A DNA stretch of 64,000 nucleotides from CAXXOK01 sp963666755 (GCA_963666755.2 CAXXGW010000009.1:1922001-1986000), one strand, 5' to 3'; numbered from the stretch's first letter, positions 49,542 to 58,632 are shown. The notes: generated from the sequence alone by a model not told the origin. Numbers and translations: made by a program.

Positions 49542-51440
49542 ATGACAACGGATACCCAACGGCTGGAGTTCCCGGCCATTTTGCAACAACTGAAAGACTG
49601 TGCGGTTTCCGACGCGGCCCGTCAGGTACTGGACGCGCTGGAGCCCTCGACCAGCGAAGCCGTGTGCAGGCAGCGCATTGCCGAAACCACGGCGGCGCGC
49701 GCCGTGCTGGACGCTTGCGGCAGCCCGCCGCTGGCTATGATGAAGGACCTTGACGAAACCCTTTCGCTCAGCCGCATCGGCGCGATGCTAACCCCCGCGC
49801 AGCTGACAGGCGTGGCGCTGTTTGCCACCGCCTGCCGACGGATGACCGCGTACCTGCTGCGCGGCGAAACCCAGGCCGCAGCGGTGGCAGCCTATGGGCG
49901 GGAGCTAATCCCGCTGGATTCACTCAGCTCGGAAATCGAGCGCTGCGTGGATGAAACCGCCGTGCATGACGAAGCGTCGCCCCAGCTGCGTAACCTGCGC
50001 CGCAAGCGGGAGGTTGCCGAAACCCGCATCCGGGAAAAGCTCACACAACTGTTGCACAGCCGCAAGGCCATGCTGGCAGACGGCTTTGTCGCCACCCGCA
50101 ACGGGCGGTTTGTCCTGCCGGTGCAGCGCCGCTACCAAAGCCAGTTTGGCGGTACGGTGGTGGATGTTTCCGCCAGCGGTAACACTGTGTTTATGGAACC
50201 GGACGCTGTGGCCGGGCTGCAAGGGGAGCTTGCAGCGCTTGTCGTAGAGGAGGACGCCGAGGTGCGGCGCGTGCTCTATACGCTGACCGCTCTTGTCCAT
50301 ACGCAGGAGGAACCCCTCCGGCGCAACCGGGATACGATGCTTGCGCTGGATGTGCTGTTTGCCAAAGCCAAGCTAAGCGCCGCCATGCGCGCCGTACCCG
50401 TCGAAATCACGGGGGAACGTACCCTGTGCCTGCGCGGCGCGCGCCATCCGCTGCTGGACCCCTCTGCCTGCGTGCCACTGGATTTGGAGCTGGACGCACA
50501 AACACAGGGCGTCATTATCACCGGGCCAAACACCGGGGGCAAGACTGTATCGCTGAAAACCGTCGGCCTGCTGTGCCTGATGGCGCAATGCGGGTTACAT
50601 ATCCCCTGTGAACCGGGCACCCGCCTGCCGCTGCGCGACGCCTTCTGGTGCGACATCGGGGATGCACAGAGCATGGCGCAGAACCTTTCCACCTTTTCCG
50701 GGCATCTGACCAACATCATCCGCATCCTGCAGGGCGTCAGCCGGGATGGGCTTGTGTTGCTGGATGAGCTGGGCAGCGGCACAGACCCCGCCGAGGGGAT
50801 GGGTATCGCCATCGCCGTACTGGAAGAGCTGCGCCGCCGGGGTTGCCTGTACCTGGTAACCACGCATTACCCGCAGGTGAAAGCCTACGCCGCCGACACC
50901 GAAGGCGTGCAGACCGCGCGCATGGCCTTCGACCCCGAAACCCTCGCGCCCCTTTACCGATTGGAGCAGGGCAAAGCGGGCGAGAGCTGCGCACTGCAGA
51001 TTGCCAAACGGCTGGGGCTTGCCCCGGCGCTGTTGCAGCGCGCCCGGCATGAAGTATACGGCGGCCCGGATACAGCCGAAGCTCCGTCTATGCCCATCCC
51101 GCCGAGCCGTGCCGAGCGCATCCACCCCGTAACCACGCAGCAGAACCCCGCAGGTAAGTTCTCCCTCGGGGATAGCGTCATCCTGCTGCCGGGCGGCGAA
51201 ACCGCTCTGGTGTACCGCCCCGCCGACGAGCAGGGTAACGTGGTGATCCAAATCAAGGGCGAGAAGCGCACCGTCAACCATACCCGGCTGCGGTTGCGCA
51301 TCCCCGCCTCGGAACTCTACCCGTCGGACTATGATTTTTCCATTGTGTTTGACAGCGTCAGCAACCGCAAAGCCAGCCATATTCTGGGCAAACGGCATGA
51401 TCCCGGCATTGCGGTGGTGCACGGCCCGGGCGAGCTGTAA
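49542..51440 (+). CDS. MutS2-related ATPase lacking the Smr domain
   Basis: 632 residues. N-terminal coiled core, then the MutS ATPase: Walker A G-P-N-T-G-G-K-T, Walker B L-L-D-E-L-G-S-G-T-D-P, and the T-T-H-Y-P switch. A KOW-like segment follows. MutS2 is usually ~780 residues with a C-terminal Smr nuclease domain marked by L-D-L-R-G; this protein stops without it and ends in a short tail (F-D-S-V-S-N-R-K...). It could act in recombination control or in rescue of collided ribosomes like MutS2/RqcU, but without Smr cleavage. ATG at 49542 follows GGAAGGAGC. Confidence 0.85.
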   Translation: MTTDTQRLEFPAILQQLKDCAVSDAARQVLDALEPSTSEAVCRQRIAETTAARAVLDACGSPPLAMMKDLDETLSLSRIGAMLTPAQLTGVALFATACRRMTAYLLRGETQAAAVAAYGRELIPLDSLSSEIERCVDETAVHDEASPQLRNLRRKREVAETRIREKLTQLLHSRKAMLADGFVATRNGRFVLPVQRRYQSQFGGTVVDVSASGNTVFMEPDAVAGLQGELAALVVEEDAEVRRVLYTLTALVHTQEEPLRRNRDTMLALDVLFAKAKLSAAMRAVPVEITGERTLCLRGARHPLLDPSACVPLDLELDAQTQGVIITGPNTGGKTVSLKTVGLLCLMAQCGLHIPCEPGTRLPLRDAFWCDIGDAQSMAQNLSTFSGHLTNIIRILQGVSRDGLVLLDELGSGTDPAEGMGIAIAVLEELRRRGCLYLVTTHYPQVKAYAADTEGVQTARMAFDPETLAPLYRLEQGKAGESCALQIAKRLGLAPALLQRARHEVYGGPDTAEAPSMPIPPSRAERIHPVTTQQNPAGKFSLGDSVILLPGGETALVYRPADEQGNVVIQIKGEKRTVNHTRLRLRIPASELYPSDYDFSIVFDSVSNRKASHILGKRHDPGIAVVHGPGEL

Positions 51441-51447
51441 CCGCCCC

Positions 51448-51490
51448 GGGCGCGCGCGGGAGCGAAACCGTTTCGTGCCCGCGCACGCCC
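51448..51490 (+). terminator. Strong stem-loop after the MutS2 relative
   Basis: 13-base arms (51448-51460, 51478-51490) with one mismatch plus an inner CGAAAC/GTTTCG helix. The T-tract is missing. Confidence 0.55.
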
Positions 51491-51498
51491 GCCGATCG

Positions 51499-51527
51499 TT
51501 GACTTTGCCGGGAGGATGCGCTATAAT
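51499..51527 (+). promoter_or_regulatory. Promoter of greA-lysS
   Basis: TTGACT (51499-51504), 17-base spacer, TATAAT (51522-51527). Confidence 0.88.
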
Positions 51528-51544
51528 ACGGTGGTTATTTGTAG

Positions 51545-51590
51545 GCACCGTTGCATACGTTCGGCTTGTGGGCCGTTCCGGCAACGGTGC
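51545..51590 (+). promoter_or_regulatory. Hairpin in the greA leader
   Basis: GCACCGTTGC (51545-51554) pairs perfectly with GCAACGGTGC (51581-51590), placed about ten bases after the expected transcript start in a ~110-base leader. No T run follows. It may stabilise the mRNA or modulate early elongation. Confidence 0.45.
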
Positions 51591-51644
51591 GTATTCTGCG
51601 CCCCGCATTGCGTTCGGCGCGCATCGAGAAAGGGGTTAGGAACA

Positions 51645-52133
51645 ATGGCGGAACCCAAAGAAAAAAAGACCGTTCTGACCAAGGAAGGCTATAAAAAGCT
51701 GGAGGCCGAACTGGATTATTACATCAGCGTCCGCCGCAACGAGATCGCCGAGCAGATTGCGATCGCGCGCGGTTTCGGCGACCTGAGTGAAAACGCCGAG
51801 TATGACGAGGCGAAAAACGAGCAAAGCCGCATCGAAGCCAAGATTGTGGAGATGGAGAACACCCTGCGCAACTGCGTCGTGGTGGATGACGACGATGTGA
51901 CCACCGATACCATCGGCGTAGGCAACACCGTCAAGGTGCTCAACCAGACCATGAAGCGGGAGCAGATCTTCACCATCGTCGGGGCGAACGAAACCAACCC
52001 CAAGGAAATGAAGATCAGCAGCGACAGCCCCATCGGCGCCACGCTGCTGGGCAAGCGCGTGGGGCAGGTTGTCCCGGTGGAAACGCCGGGCGGACTGATC
52101 AAGCTCAAGGTGCTGGAGATCAACCGCCAGTAA
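51645..52133 (+). CDS. greA: Transcription elongation factor GreA
   Basis: 162 residues: N-terminal antiparallel coiled coil with the tip acidic residues in G-D-L-S-E-N-A-E-Y-D-E-A-K, followed by the FKBP-like C-terminal domain (I-G-V-G-N-T-V-K-V; S-P-I-G-A-T-L-L-G-K). It rescues backtracked RNA polymerase by stimulating RNA cleavage. AGAAAGGGG lies upstream. Followed 33 bases on by lysS, a widespread arrangement. Confidence 0.95.
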   Translation: MAEPKEKKTVLTKEGYKKLEAELDYYISVRRNEIAEQIAIARGFGDLSENAEYDEAKNEQSRIEAKIVEMENTLRNCVVVDDDDVTTDTIGVGNTVKVLNQTMKREQIFTIVGANETNPKEMKISSDSPIGATLLGKRVGQVVPVETPGGLIKLKVLEINRQ

Positions 52134-52166
52134 AGCGCAGTTTCCCATTTTGAAAGGATGAAAAGC

Positions 52167-53669
52167 ATGAGCGTCGAACCCCAGAACACCCCGGCCCCCG
52201 AGTTGACCGCCCAGCAGTTGAGCGAGCAGGAAGCGATCCGCCGCGAAAAACTGCAAAAACTGGTCGAAGCCGGGCAAAACCCTTATGCGATCACCCATTT
52301 TGATGTGACGCACGAGAGCAATGACATTCTGGAGCAGTTCGACCGGCTGGAGGGGCAGACCGTGAACGTCGCGGGCCGCCTGCTGAGCAAGCGCGTGATG
52401 GGCAAGGCCAGCTTTGCCCATCTGCTGGACGCGGGCGGGCAGCTGCAGTTTTATGTGCGCCGCGACGATCTGGGCGACGAAGCCTATGCCGCCTTCAAGG
52501 ATTTGGACCTGGGCGATCAGGTGGGCGTGACGGGTGTGGTGTTCCGCACGCAAAAGGGCGAAATCAGCGTACACGCGCAAAGCATCACGCTGCTGTGCAA
52601 AAGCCTGAAAGTGCTGCCGGAAAAGTACCACGGCCTCAAGGACCCCGACCTGCGCTACCGCCAGCGCTATGTGGATATGATCGTCAACCCCGAGGTGCGG
52701 GACACCTTTCGCAAGCGCAGCCGCATCATCAGCGCCGTACGCGAGTTTCTGGACGGCCGCGGGTTTCTGGAAGTGGATACCCCGGTGCTGCAGACGGTGG
52801 AAATCGGCGCGGCGGCGCGCACCTTTAAAACGCACCACAATGCGCTGGATTTGGACATGTTCCTGCGTATCGAAACCGAGTTGTACCTGAAGCGCCTGAT
52901 CGTGGGCGGTTTCCGCCGCGTGTACGAGGTGGGGCGTCTGTTCCGTAACGAAGGGATGGACGCGACCCACAACCCGGAATTTACCAGTGTGGAAACCTAC
53001 GAAGCCTTTGTGGATTACAACACCCTGATGGAAATGGTGGAGCAGCTGTATTCCACCGTGGCGCAGAAGGTTTGCGGCACAACGCTGGTGCCCTGCGAAG
53101 GCAACCAGATTGAGCTGAAAGCCCCGTGGCGGCGTGTAACCATGGCACAGGCGGTTCAGGAAGCCTGCGGCGTAGTGTATGCCGACTGGAAAACCGATGC
53201 CGAAGCGCGCGCCTGCCTGGATGCAAGGGAAATCCACTACGAAACCAACGCCAAGCGCGGAGACTGTTTGGCCGCCCTGTTTGACGAGTATGTTGAAGCA
53301 TCGCTGATCCAGCCCACCTTTGTCACCGATTACCCGGTGGACATTTCCCCGCTGGCCAAGCGCAAGCCCGAAAACCCCGACTTGACGGAACGTTTTGAGT
53401 TCTTCATCTGCGGGCATGAAATGGGCAACGCCTTTTCCGAACTGAACGATCCAGTGGACCAGCGCCGCCGCTTTGAGGAGCAGGTGCGCATCCGCAATGC
53501 GCAGGGCATCCATGCGGAGCTGGACGAAGATTTCCTGACCGCGCTGGAATATGGCCTGCCCCCGACGGGCGGCCTCGGGTTCGGCATCGACCGGATGGTC
53601 ATGCTGCTGACGGACAACAGCTCCATCCGCGATGTGCTGTTGTTCCCCACCATGAAGCCTCAAAAATAA
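52167..53669 (+). CDS. lysS: Lysyl-tRNA synthetase, class II
   Basis: 500 residues: anticodon-binding OB domain (about 60-170) and class II core with motif 2 F-R-N-E-G-M-D-A-T-H-N-P-E-F-T and motif 3 G-L-G-F-G-I-D-R. ATG at 52167 follows AAAGGATG; the ATG nine bases earlier is inside that site. Cotranscribed with greA. Confidence 0.96.
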   Translation: MSVEPQNTPAPELTAQQLSEQEAIRREKLQKLVEAGQNPYAITHFDVTHESNDILEQFDRLEGQTVNVAGRLLSKRVMGKASFAHLLDAGGQLQFYVRRDDLGDEAYAAFKDLDLGDQVGVTGVVFRTQKGEISVHAQSITLLCKSLKVLPEKYHGLKDPDLRYRQRYVDMIVNPEVRDTFRKRSRIISAVREFLDGRGFLEVDTPVLQTVEIGAAARTFKTHHNALDLDMFLRIETELYLKRLIVGGFRRVYEVGRLFRNEGMDATHNPEFTSVETYEAFVDYNTLMEMVEQLYSTVAQKVCGTTLVPCEGNQIELKAPWRRVTMAQAVQEACGVVYADWKTDAEARACLDAREIHYETNAKRGDCLAALFDEYVEASLIQPTFVTDYPVDISPLAKRKPENPDLTERFEFFICGHEMGNAFSELNDPVDQRRRFEEQVRIRNAQGIHAELDEDFLTALEYGLPPTGGLGFGIDRMVMLLTDNSSIRDVLLFPTMKPQK

Positions 53670-53679
53670 CCGCAACCGC

Positions 53680-53708
53680 CGAGCCGCGCCTGCATGGTGC
53701 GGCTCGGG
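53680..53708 (+). terminator. Stem-loop after lysS
   Basis: CCGAGCCGC (53680-53688) pairs with GCGGCTCGG (53700-53708). No T run. The following 53709-53907 shows no gene. Confidence 0.5.
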
Positions 53709-53907
53709 GCCGTTCCAAAGCGCCGCAGGCCGGCGCCGCATGATCCGGCGCCCCCGCAACCGACTGATCTTTTCCATGCCCCCACACACGTTTCAGTCGT
53801 TTTCTGGCTTACGCCCGGAAAACCGGGTGCGATCAAACCCCATCCCCCACTTGAACAGGCAGGCGTCGTGCCTGTGCGGCACATGTCCTGCCTAAGGAGA
53901 AACCGCC

Positions 53908-54534
53908 ATGCGTCTATCCATGCCGATTACCCGCAGCCGCATCCGCAACCATTTTCAATACGGCTTCTGGATGTACCTGTTGTTGATTGCCCTGGCCCTG
54001 TTTGGTTGGAATCTGATCTACACCACCACGCAGTATCGCACGCCCGAAGCACGCAAGGTGGAGTTCTTTGCCGAGGGGAGCGCCTACGGCGACGACGGCC
54101 CGCAGGCATTGGCCGACCGCGTGCATGCCGAAGCTATGCCCGAGATGGAGCAGGTTACCGCAACCGCCCTGACCATCGACCAGACCTATGGCGATATGCA
54201 GCTGGTTGTGTGGGTCAGCGCCGGGCAAGGCGACGTCTACCTGCTTACCCGCGAGCACTTCCTGTCCATGGCACGCAACGGCGCCATGCTGGATTTGAGC
54301 CCTTATGTGGCCGACGACACCCTGCATGCCGAGGGGCTTGATCTGCAAGCCGGCTATACGCAGGTCAACAGCGAAGGGGCAAACCGCCTGATGGGCATCC
54401 CCGCCGATTCGCTGGCCGGCCTTGCCGCCTACGGGCTGGACGGGCAGGGTAAGGTGCTGTGCGCACTGCTGAACAATGGGAACGATCCGTACACCCTTAA
54501 GTTTATTGATTATTTGCTGACGAACCTGCGTTAG
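53908..54534 (+). CDS. Single-pass membrane-anchored protein, unrecognised
   Basis: 208 residues: a short basic N-terminus, one membrane helix (about 21-40), then an extracellular domain of ~165 residues. A stretch D-V-Y-L-L-T-R-E-H-F and a later G-I-P-A-D-S resemble the ligand-facing parts of family-1 solute-binding proteins, but the domain is far too short to be one. AAGGAG precedes the ATG. Alone on the strand, function unknown. Confidence 0.65.
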   Translation: MRLSMPITRSRIRNHFQYGFWMYLLLIALALFGWNLIYTTTQYRTPEARKVEFFAEGSAYGDDGPQALADRVHAEAMPEMEQVTATALTIDQTYGDMQLVVWVSAGQGDVYLLTREHFLSMARNGAMLDLSPYVADDTLHAEGLDLQAGYTQVNSEGANRLMGIPADSLAGLAAYGLDGQGKVLCALLNNGNDPYTLKFIDYLLTNLR

Positions 54535-54847
54535 CGGCAGGGAACAGGCGTATATAGTACGATTCAGCTTGCGCCGGTTCGCGTTTAACCGATGGGCAGG
54601 CAGCCAAGCCTGCCCTGCCAGTGAATGCGGCGATTCGTCTTGGCAAGTTGCCTGCTTTGAGACAATCGCTTGACTGCAAGCGTTCGATACCCCGTTGGGA
54701 TTGATTCGCCCGGCAAGCTGCGCGCCCTTTTCAGCCAACCATCCGCGTCCCGCCAAAGCAGAAGGCAGCTCTATCACCCCCGCAAACAACCAGCAGCGCC
54801 ATCGTCAAGCGCGATGCCTGCATTAGGGTAACGGACAGCGCAAACAG

Positions 54848-55079
54848 GGCAAGGGAAGAATCCCTTGCCTCAGCTTGTTGAAAAACCCATTTGGGTCGCC
54901 ATTGCCGCTCGCCTCATAGCCCTGCGGGCTGTTCGCTCGCTTGCGCTATGCGTTGCAACGCAAGGCTTTGGGGTTGCACCCCAACTCCGCCAAGGGTTTC
55001 ACCCTTGGAACCTGACAAGGGATTTCATCCCTTGACCCCACTTTTTCGTCAGCCTGGGGCAAGGGATTACTCCCTCGCC
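54848..55079. repeat. Cluster of related mini-hairpins with CAAGGG/CCCTTG arms
   Basis: Stem-loops at 54848-54869 (GGCAAGGGA arm), 54968-54984 (TTGGGG), 54990-55008 (CCAAGGGT), 55016-55034 (CAAGGGAT) and 55057-55079 (GGCAAGGGA, with a mismatch). Loops are three to five bases, several reading TTC. The arms are variants of one another. Confidence 0.6.
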
Positions 55080-55390
55080 TGTTTGCGTTCTGCGCCTCCG
55101 GTCACGCTTACCGGCGCATTCCCCGCCATGCCTTGACGCCTTGAATGGAATGTCCTTAACGTCAGCCGGGAGAGCGTTGCACTTGCCAACCCGATTTCAG
55201 GCAAACGCGGCTGTGCGGCAGCCAGCGGTTTCGTGTTGCTACTCTGTGCATTCCCTGACGACGCAACATGCCACAAACCAGCAATCCATAGCATCAAGAA
55301 GCATCATTACGGCCTGTTTTATGTGTCGGAAAGGTGGCTCTCCAAACAAGCCGGAATAAACTCCGGCGGAAATCTGCCTCCCTACAGCGA

Positions 55391-55428
55391 AGCGGGGGGA
55401 CGCTTTTCATAGCGTCCCCCCGCTTTTT
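55391..55428 (+). terminator. Strong intrinsic terminator or bidirectional stem
   Basis: AGCGGGGGGACGCT (55391-55404) pairs perfectly with 55411-55424, followed on the plus strand by TTTT. It is 23 bases beyond the htrA-like stop and may also end that opposing transcript, although the U-tract favours the plus strand. Confidence 0.7.
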
Positions 55429-55451
55429 GCACCGTACCGTACCCGGCCGGG

Positions 55452-56744
55452 TTACTGTTTCACGTTATCCAGAATTGCCAGCTGGACGGTCACGTCCTTG
55501 TACTCGCCATCCTTGATATCGTCAATGCTCTTGGCTTCCGTAATGCCCTCGGCGCGGTAGAGCTTGATCTGCGCATCGTCGCCCGCGTTCTTGGACTGCA
55601 GGATGCTGATCAGCTGCGAGGTCGAGGTAATCACGGTGTCATCCGCCTGCACGATGATGTCGCCCACTTCAATCCCAGCCTGATCGGCAGGAGAGCCGTT
55701 CTCCACATCGGTCACATACGCGCCGTTGGGGATAATGCCCTGCTCCACCGCATAGCTGGAGAAGTTGGTAGCGTTGGTTACCGTCACGCCGATGCGGGGC
55801 TTGCTATCCGTCGCGTTACTGCCGCTGTTCACGGTGGTGTTGGCGCTGCTTACATCGCCGCTCACTTTGCCGGACACCACATCGTTAATCAAAGGCTTGG
55901 CTACGTTGATCGGGATCGCCATGCCGATGCCTTCCACCGAGGTGGAGGAGTAATAGGAACCGGTGAATTTCATGCTCGGCACGCCTACCAGCTCGCCGGC
56001 CACGTTGAACATGCCGCCGCCGCTGTTACCGGCGTTGATGGCCGCATCCGTCTGGATCATGTAGTTCTTCAGATCCTCCCGACGGCCGTACACATCGTAG
56101 TTTTCGCTGGTCACTTCACGGTTCAGGGCAGAAATGATGCCCACCGTGGTCGTACCGGTGAAGGACAGGGGATTGCCGATGCAGATCGCCCAGTCGCCCA
56201 CGTTCAGCAAATCGCTGTCGCCAAGGGTCACCGGCTGAATGTCCAGCTTATCCACCTTGAGCACCGCCAGGTCGAGGTCCTCATCGGAGCCCGCCACCGT
56301 CGCGGTATAGGTCTTGTCGTTGGCGGTCACTTCCAGCGAGCTGGCCCCGTCCACCACATGGTAGTTGGTCAGCACGTAACCGTCGGCCACCACAACGCCG
56401 CTGCCGCTGCTTTGCAGTACTTCGCGGCTGTTGCCGTTCAGGCCGCTGTCACTGTCGGAGCTGCCGCTGTTGTCGCCGTAGCCGCCGAACCCGAAGCCGA
56501 AGCCGTACGTACCGCTGCGCATCGCGTCGGTGTAGTTGTTCACGCCCACCACGCTATCCTTTACTTTGGAAACCGCGTCGGTAAAGGGGCTGCTGACCAC
56601 CGTCGCACTTTGGGCAACCTGTACGGCCTCCGCCGTGGCGTTGGGGCTCATCTGGGTGAAAGTGACCGTGGCGCCGACTACCAGCATCAGGGCCAGAGCA
56701 ATCGCAACATACCCGTAGATGTTTTTCCTTGTAGTATTCTTCAT
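55452..56744 (-). CDS. HtrA/DegP-like serine protease, membrane-anchored
   Basis: 430 residues. One N-terminal membrane helix (about 12-30), a low-complexity Gly/Phe and Ser/Asp linker (76-105), a trypsin-like domain with the triad His129 (N-Y-H-V-V), Asp158 (D-L-A-V-L-K) and Ser241 (G-N-S-G-G), and one PDZ domain (about 325-425). It acts outside the membrane on misfolded proteins. GGAGGG precedes the ATG; an extended -10 (TGT-TATCCT) is possible ~30 bases upstream. The CtpA-like protease at 27.4 kb is a second PDZ protease of the cell surface. Confidence 0.92.
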   Translation of the reverse strand: MKNTTRKNIYGYVAIALALMLVVGATVTFTQMSPNATAEAVQVAQSATVVSSPFTDAVSKVKDSVVGVNNYTDAMRSGTYGFGFGFGGYGDNSGSSDSDSGLNGNSREVLQSSGSGVVVADGYVLTNYHVVDGASSLEVTANDKTYTATVAGSDEDLDLAVLKVDKLDIQPVTLGDSDLLNVGDWAICIGNPLSFTGTTTVGIISALNREVTSENYDVYGRREDLKNYMIQTDAAINAGNSGGGMFNVAGELVGVPSMKFTGSYYSSTSVEGIGMAIPINVAKPLINDVVSGKVSGDVSSANTTVNSGSNATDSKPRIGVTVTNATNFSSYAVEQGIIPNGAYVTDVENGSPADQAGIEVGDIIVQADDTVITSTSQLISILQSKNAGDDAQIKLYRAEGITEAKSIDDIKDGEYKDVTVQLAILDNVKQ

Positions 56745-56854
56745 GGTTGGTTCCCTCCTTACTACGTGCTTAGGATAACACGTATTTTTGTCCGCACCGT
56801 GAACGACCCATGAAGAATGTTTTGATTTTTTCTGAATCCGTGCGCCTTATCCGT

Positions 56855-58261
56855 TCACAGACAGGGCGGCGCGTCCTCTGCACAGGCGTGCGGCTGCTGC
56901 GGGGGGTTCTCCTGCTCCGCGGCAAAGATCGCCATTGCGCATTCCAGCCGTTTGCGCTCCAGCTGGCACTCCAAATCATAGGGCTTGGAGATGTCGCCGT
57001 TAAAGGCGTGCGCATTGGCTGCGCAACCGCCGCTGCAGTAAAAACGCGCCCAGCAGTCGCGGCATTTTTCCTTGGTGAGCACATTGTTGTGCTTGAAACG
57101 GCTCTGCATGGCGGTATCAAAGGTACCGTCCAGCACCGAGCCCATGCGCATTCCCTCGCGCCCCACAAACTGGTGGCAGGGGTAGATGTCCCCCTCCGGG
57201 GTCACGGCCACGTACTCATTGCCCGCGCCGCAGCCGGTCAGCCGCTTCTTGATGCAGGGGCCGCCGGTCAGGTCCACCACAAAGTGGAAAAAGCTGAACC
57301 AGCGCCCGTCGGCGCGCCGCTGGAGGTACTCCTTGCCCAGCCGCTCGTACTCGGCAAAGACGGTGGGCAAATCCGCCTCGCGGATGGCGTACTCCTTGTC
57401 CGGCGTGGTGACCACCGGCTCGATGGACAACTGCTCAAAGCCTTCGTCGGCCAGATGCAGCACATCGTTGCCAAAATCGAGGTTATAGCGGGTGTAGGTA
57501 CCGCGCAGGTAATACTGCCGCTGGCCGCGCTTATCCACAAAACGCTTGGCCTTATCCAGAATCAGGTCGTAGCTCCCCTTGCCGTTGGGCGTGGGGCGCA
57601 TGCGATCATGCACCTCACGGCGGCCGTCGATGGAGATCACCACATTGTCCATTTCCTTGTTCAGGAAATCCATGATCTCCTCGGTCAGCGCGACGCCGTT
57701 GGTCGTGGTGGTAAACTTGAAATGCTTGTTGTAGGGTTTTTCCAGCGAGCGGCCGTAGGCCACCAGCTCGCGGATCACCGGGAAGTTCATCAGCGGCTCG
57801 CCGCCGAAAAAATCCACTTCCAGGTTGATACGGTTGCCACTCTTGGCCACAAGCCAATCCAGCGCCTTCTTGCCCGTTTCGACGCTCAGCAGCGTACGGT
57901 TACGCAGGTGGAACGCGCCGGTATCGGCAAAGCAGTACTGGCAGCGCAGGTTGCAGTCGTGCGCGGCATGCAGGCACATCGCCTTGACAACGCCGGTATC
58001 CAGCGCTTCGACGCCGCTATAATCGTCAGGGGTGTCCAGATAGCCCATGCGGATCAGCTCCCGCAGTTCCGTAAGCGTCTCTGCCGCCGCCTCGCGGGGG
58101 TGCGTAGCGCTGAGGGTCTGTAAAAGTGTCGCGTCGTCCGCATCGGGTTGTTCCTGCATCAGCTTCAGGGCGTCAAAGGCGACGGGGTCCAGCGCATGCA
58201 CCGCGCCGCTGCCCACATCCAACGCCATGGCTTGATCCAGGGCTTGAAACAGATGGATCAT
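56855..58261 (-). CDS. scfB: SCIFF radical-SAM thioether maturase
   Basis: 468 residues. Radical-SAM Cys103, Cys107 and Cys110 (C-N-L-R-C-Q-Y-C) bind the 4Fe-4S cluster that cleaves S-adenosylmethionine; a SPASM domain follows with G-C-G-A-G-N, Y-P-C-H-Q-F and C-x-D-C...Y-C-S-G-G-C for auxiliary clusters. The N-terminal ~95 residues are the peptide-binding RRE-like part. It forms Cys-to-Thr thioether links in the SCIFF peptide coded 142 bases upstream. GAGGAGG precedes ATG 58261. The C-terminal tail has extra Cys (P-H-A-C). Confidence 0.93.
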   Translation of the reverse strand: MIHLFQALDQAMALDVGSGAVHALDPVAFDALKLMQEQPDADDATLLQTLSATHPREAAAETLTELRELIRMGYLDTPDDYSGVEALDTGVVKAMCLHAAHDCNLRCQYCFADTGAFHLRNRTLLSVETGKKALDWLVAKSGNRINLEVDFFGGEPLMNFPVIRELVAYGRSLEKPYNKHFKFTTTTNGVALTEEIMDFLNKEMDNVVISIDGRREVHDRMRPTPNGKGSYDLILDKAKRFVDKRGQRQYYLRGTYTRYNLDFGNDVLHLADEGFEQLSIEPVVTTPDKEYAIREADLPTVFAEYERLGKEYLQRRADGRWFSFFHFVVDLTGGPCIKKRLTGCGAGNEYVAVTPEGDIYPCHQFVGREGMRMGSVLDGTFDTAMQSRFKHNNVLTKEKCRDCWARFYCSGGCAANAHAFNGDISKPYDLECQLERKRLECAMAIFAAEQENPPQQPHACAEDAPPCL

Positions 58262-58403
58262 CGGTACCTCCTCATAGAGCCTCATACTCGGTCGCGACTG
58301 GTAAAGCCGCACACAGGAAAAGTCCCTCTTGACCACCGCCGCGCACAGGCTAGGCTCGCGCGTCCGGCGTGCAACAGGGACTCCGTTCTGTTTTTCCGAC
58401 TTT

Positions 58404-58595
58404 TTACTTGGCGGCGTGGTTGGTTTTGCCTTCGCGGCCCGCCAACACCTGCTGATCCTTGCTGGCGCAGCTCTGGTTAGCCACGGTGCAGCTGGTTTTG
58501 CAAGCGCTCTGGCAGGAGCTCTGGCACTCGCCGCAGCCGCCGTGGGCTAGGGTCTGGCGCAGGCAGGGTTCGGCAACGGTTTTGATATGCTTCAT
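58404..58595 (-). CDS. scfA: SCIFF ribosomal peptide precursor
   Basis: 63 residues. The six Cys that name the family (six cysteines in forty-five residues) are at 21, 24, 28, 32, 36 and 43, in the arrangement G-G-C-G-E-C...S-C...A-C...S-C-T-V-A-N-Q-S-C. The start M-K-H-I-K-T is the conserved leader. It is about 17 residues longer than the usual ~46 and has an extra Cys11. GGAGGG precedes the ATG and a good promoter lies behind it. The peptide is nearly universal in Clostridia and its function is unknown. Confidence 0.93.
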   Translation of the reverse strand: MKHIKTVAEPCLRQTLAHGGCGECQSSCQSACKTSCTVANQSCASKDQQVLAGREGKTNHAAK

Positions 58596-58632
58596 GGTAT
58601 AAATCCCTCCATGTCGATAAACTCACGCCGTT

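Larger units (their letters stand above)
54535..55451. other. 917-base gene-free tract
   Basis: No credible gene: open frames here are short, lack ribosome binding sites and have odd composition. It contains short repeated hairpins (54848-55079) and a strong terminator at 55391-55428. It may be the decayed remains of a gene or a mobile element, but no recognisable coding homology or terminal repeat is visible. Confidence 0.6.

Noticed and set aside
51636..53789. 717-codon minus-strand frame across greA and lysS
   Set aside because: Antisense to two essential, well-marked genes and His/Gln/Arg-rich as shadow frames are.
53908..54534. Complete ABC solute-binding protein
   Set aside because: Only ~165 extracellular residues and no lipobox; resemblance is limited to short stretches.
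54891..55359. Two short open frames in the gene-free tract
   Set aside because: No ribosome binding sites, composition set by hairpin repeats, no recognisable protein features.
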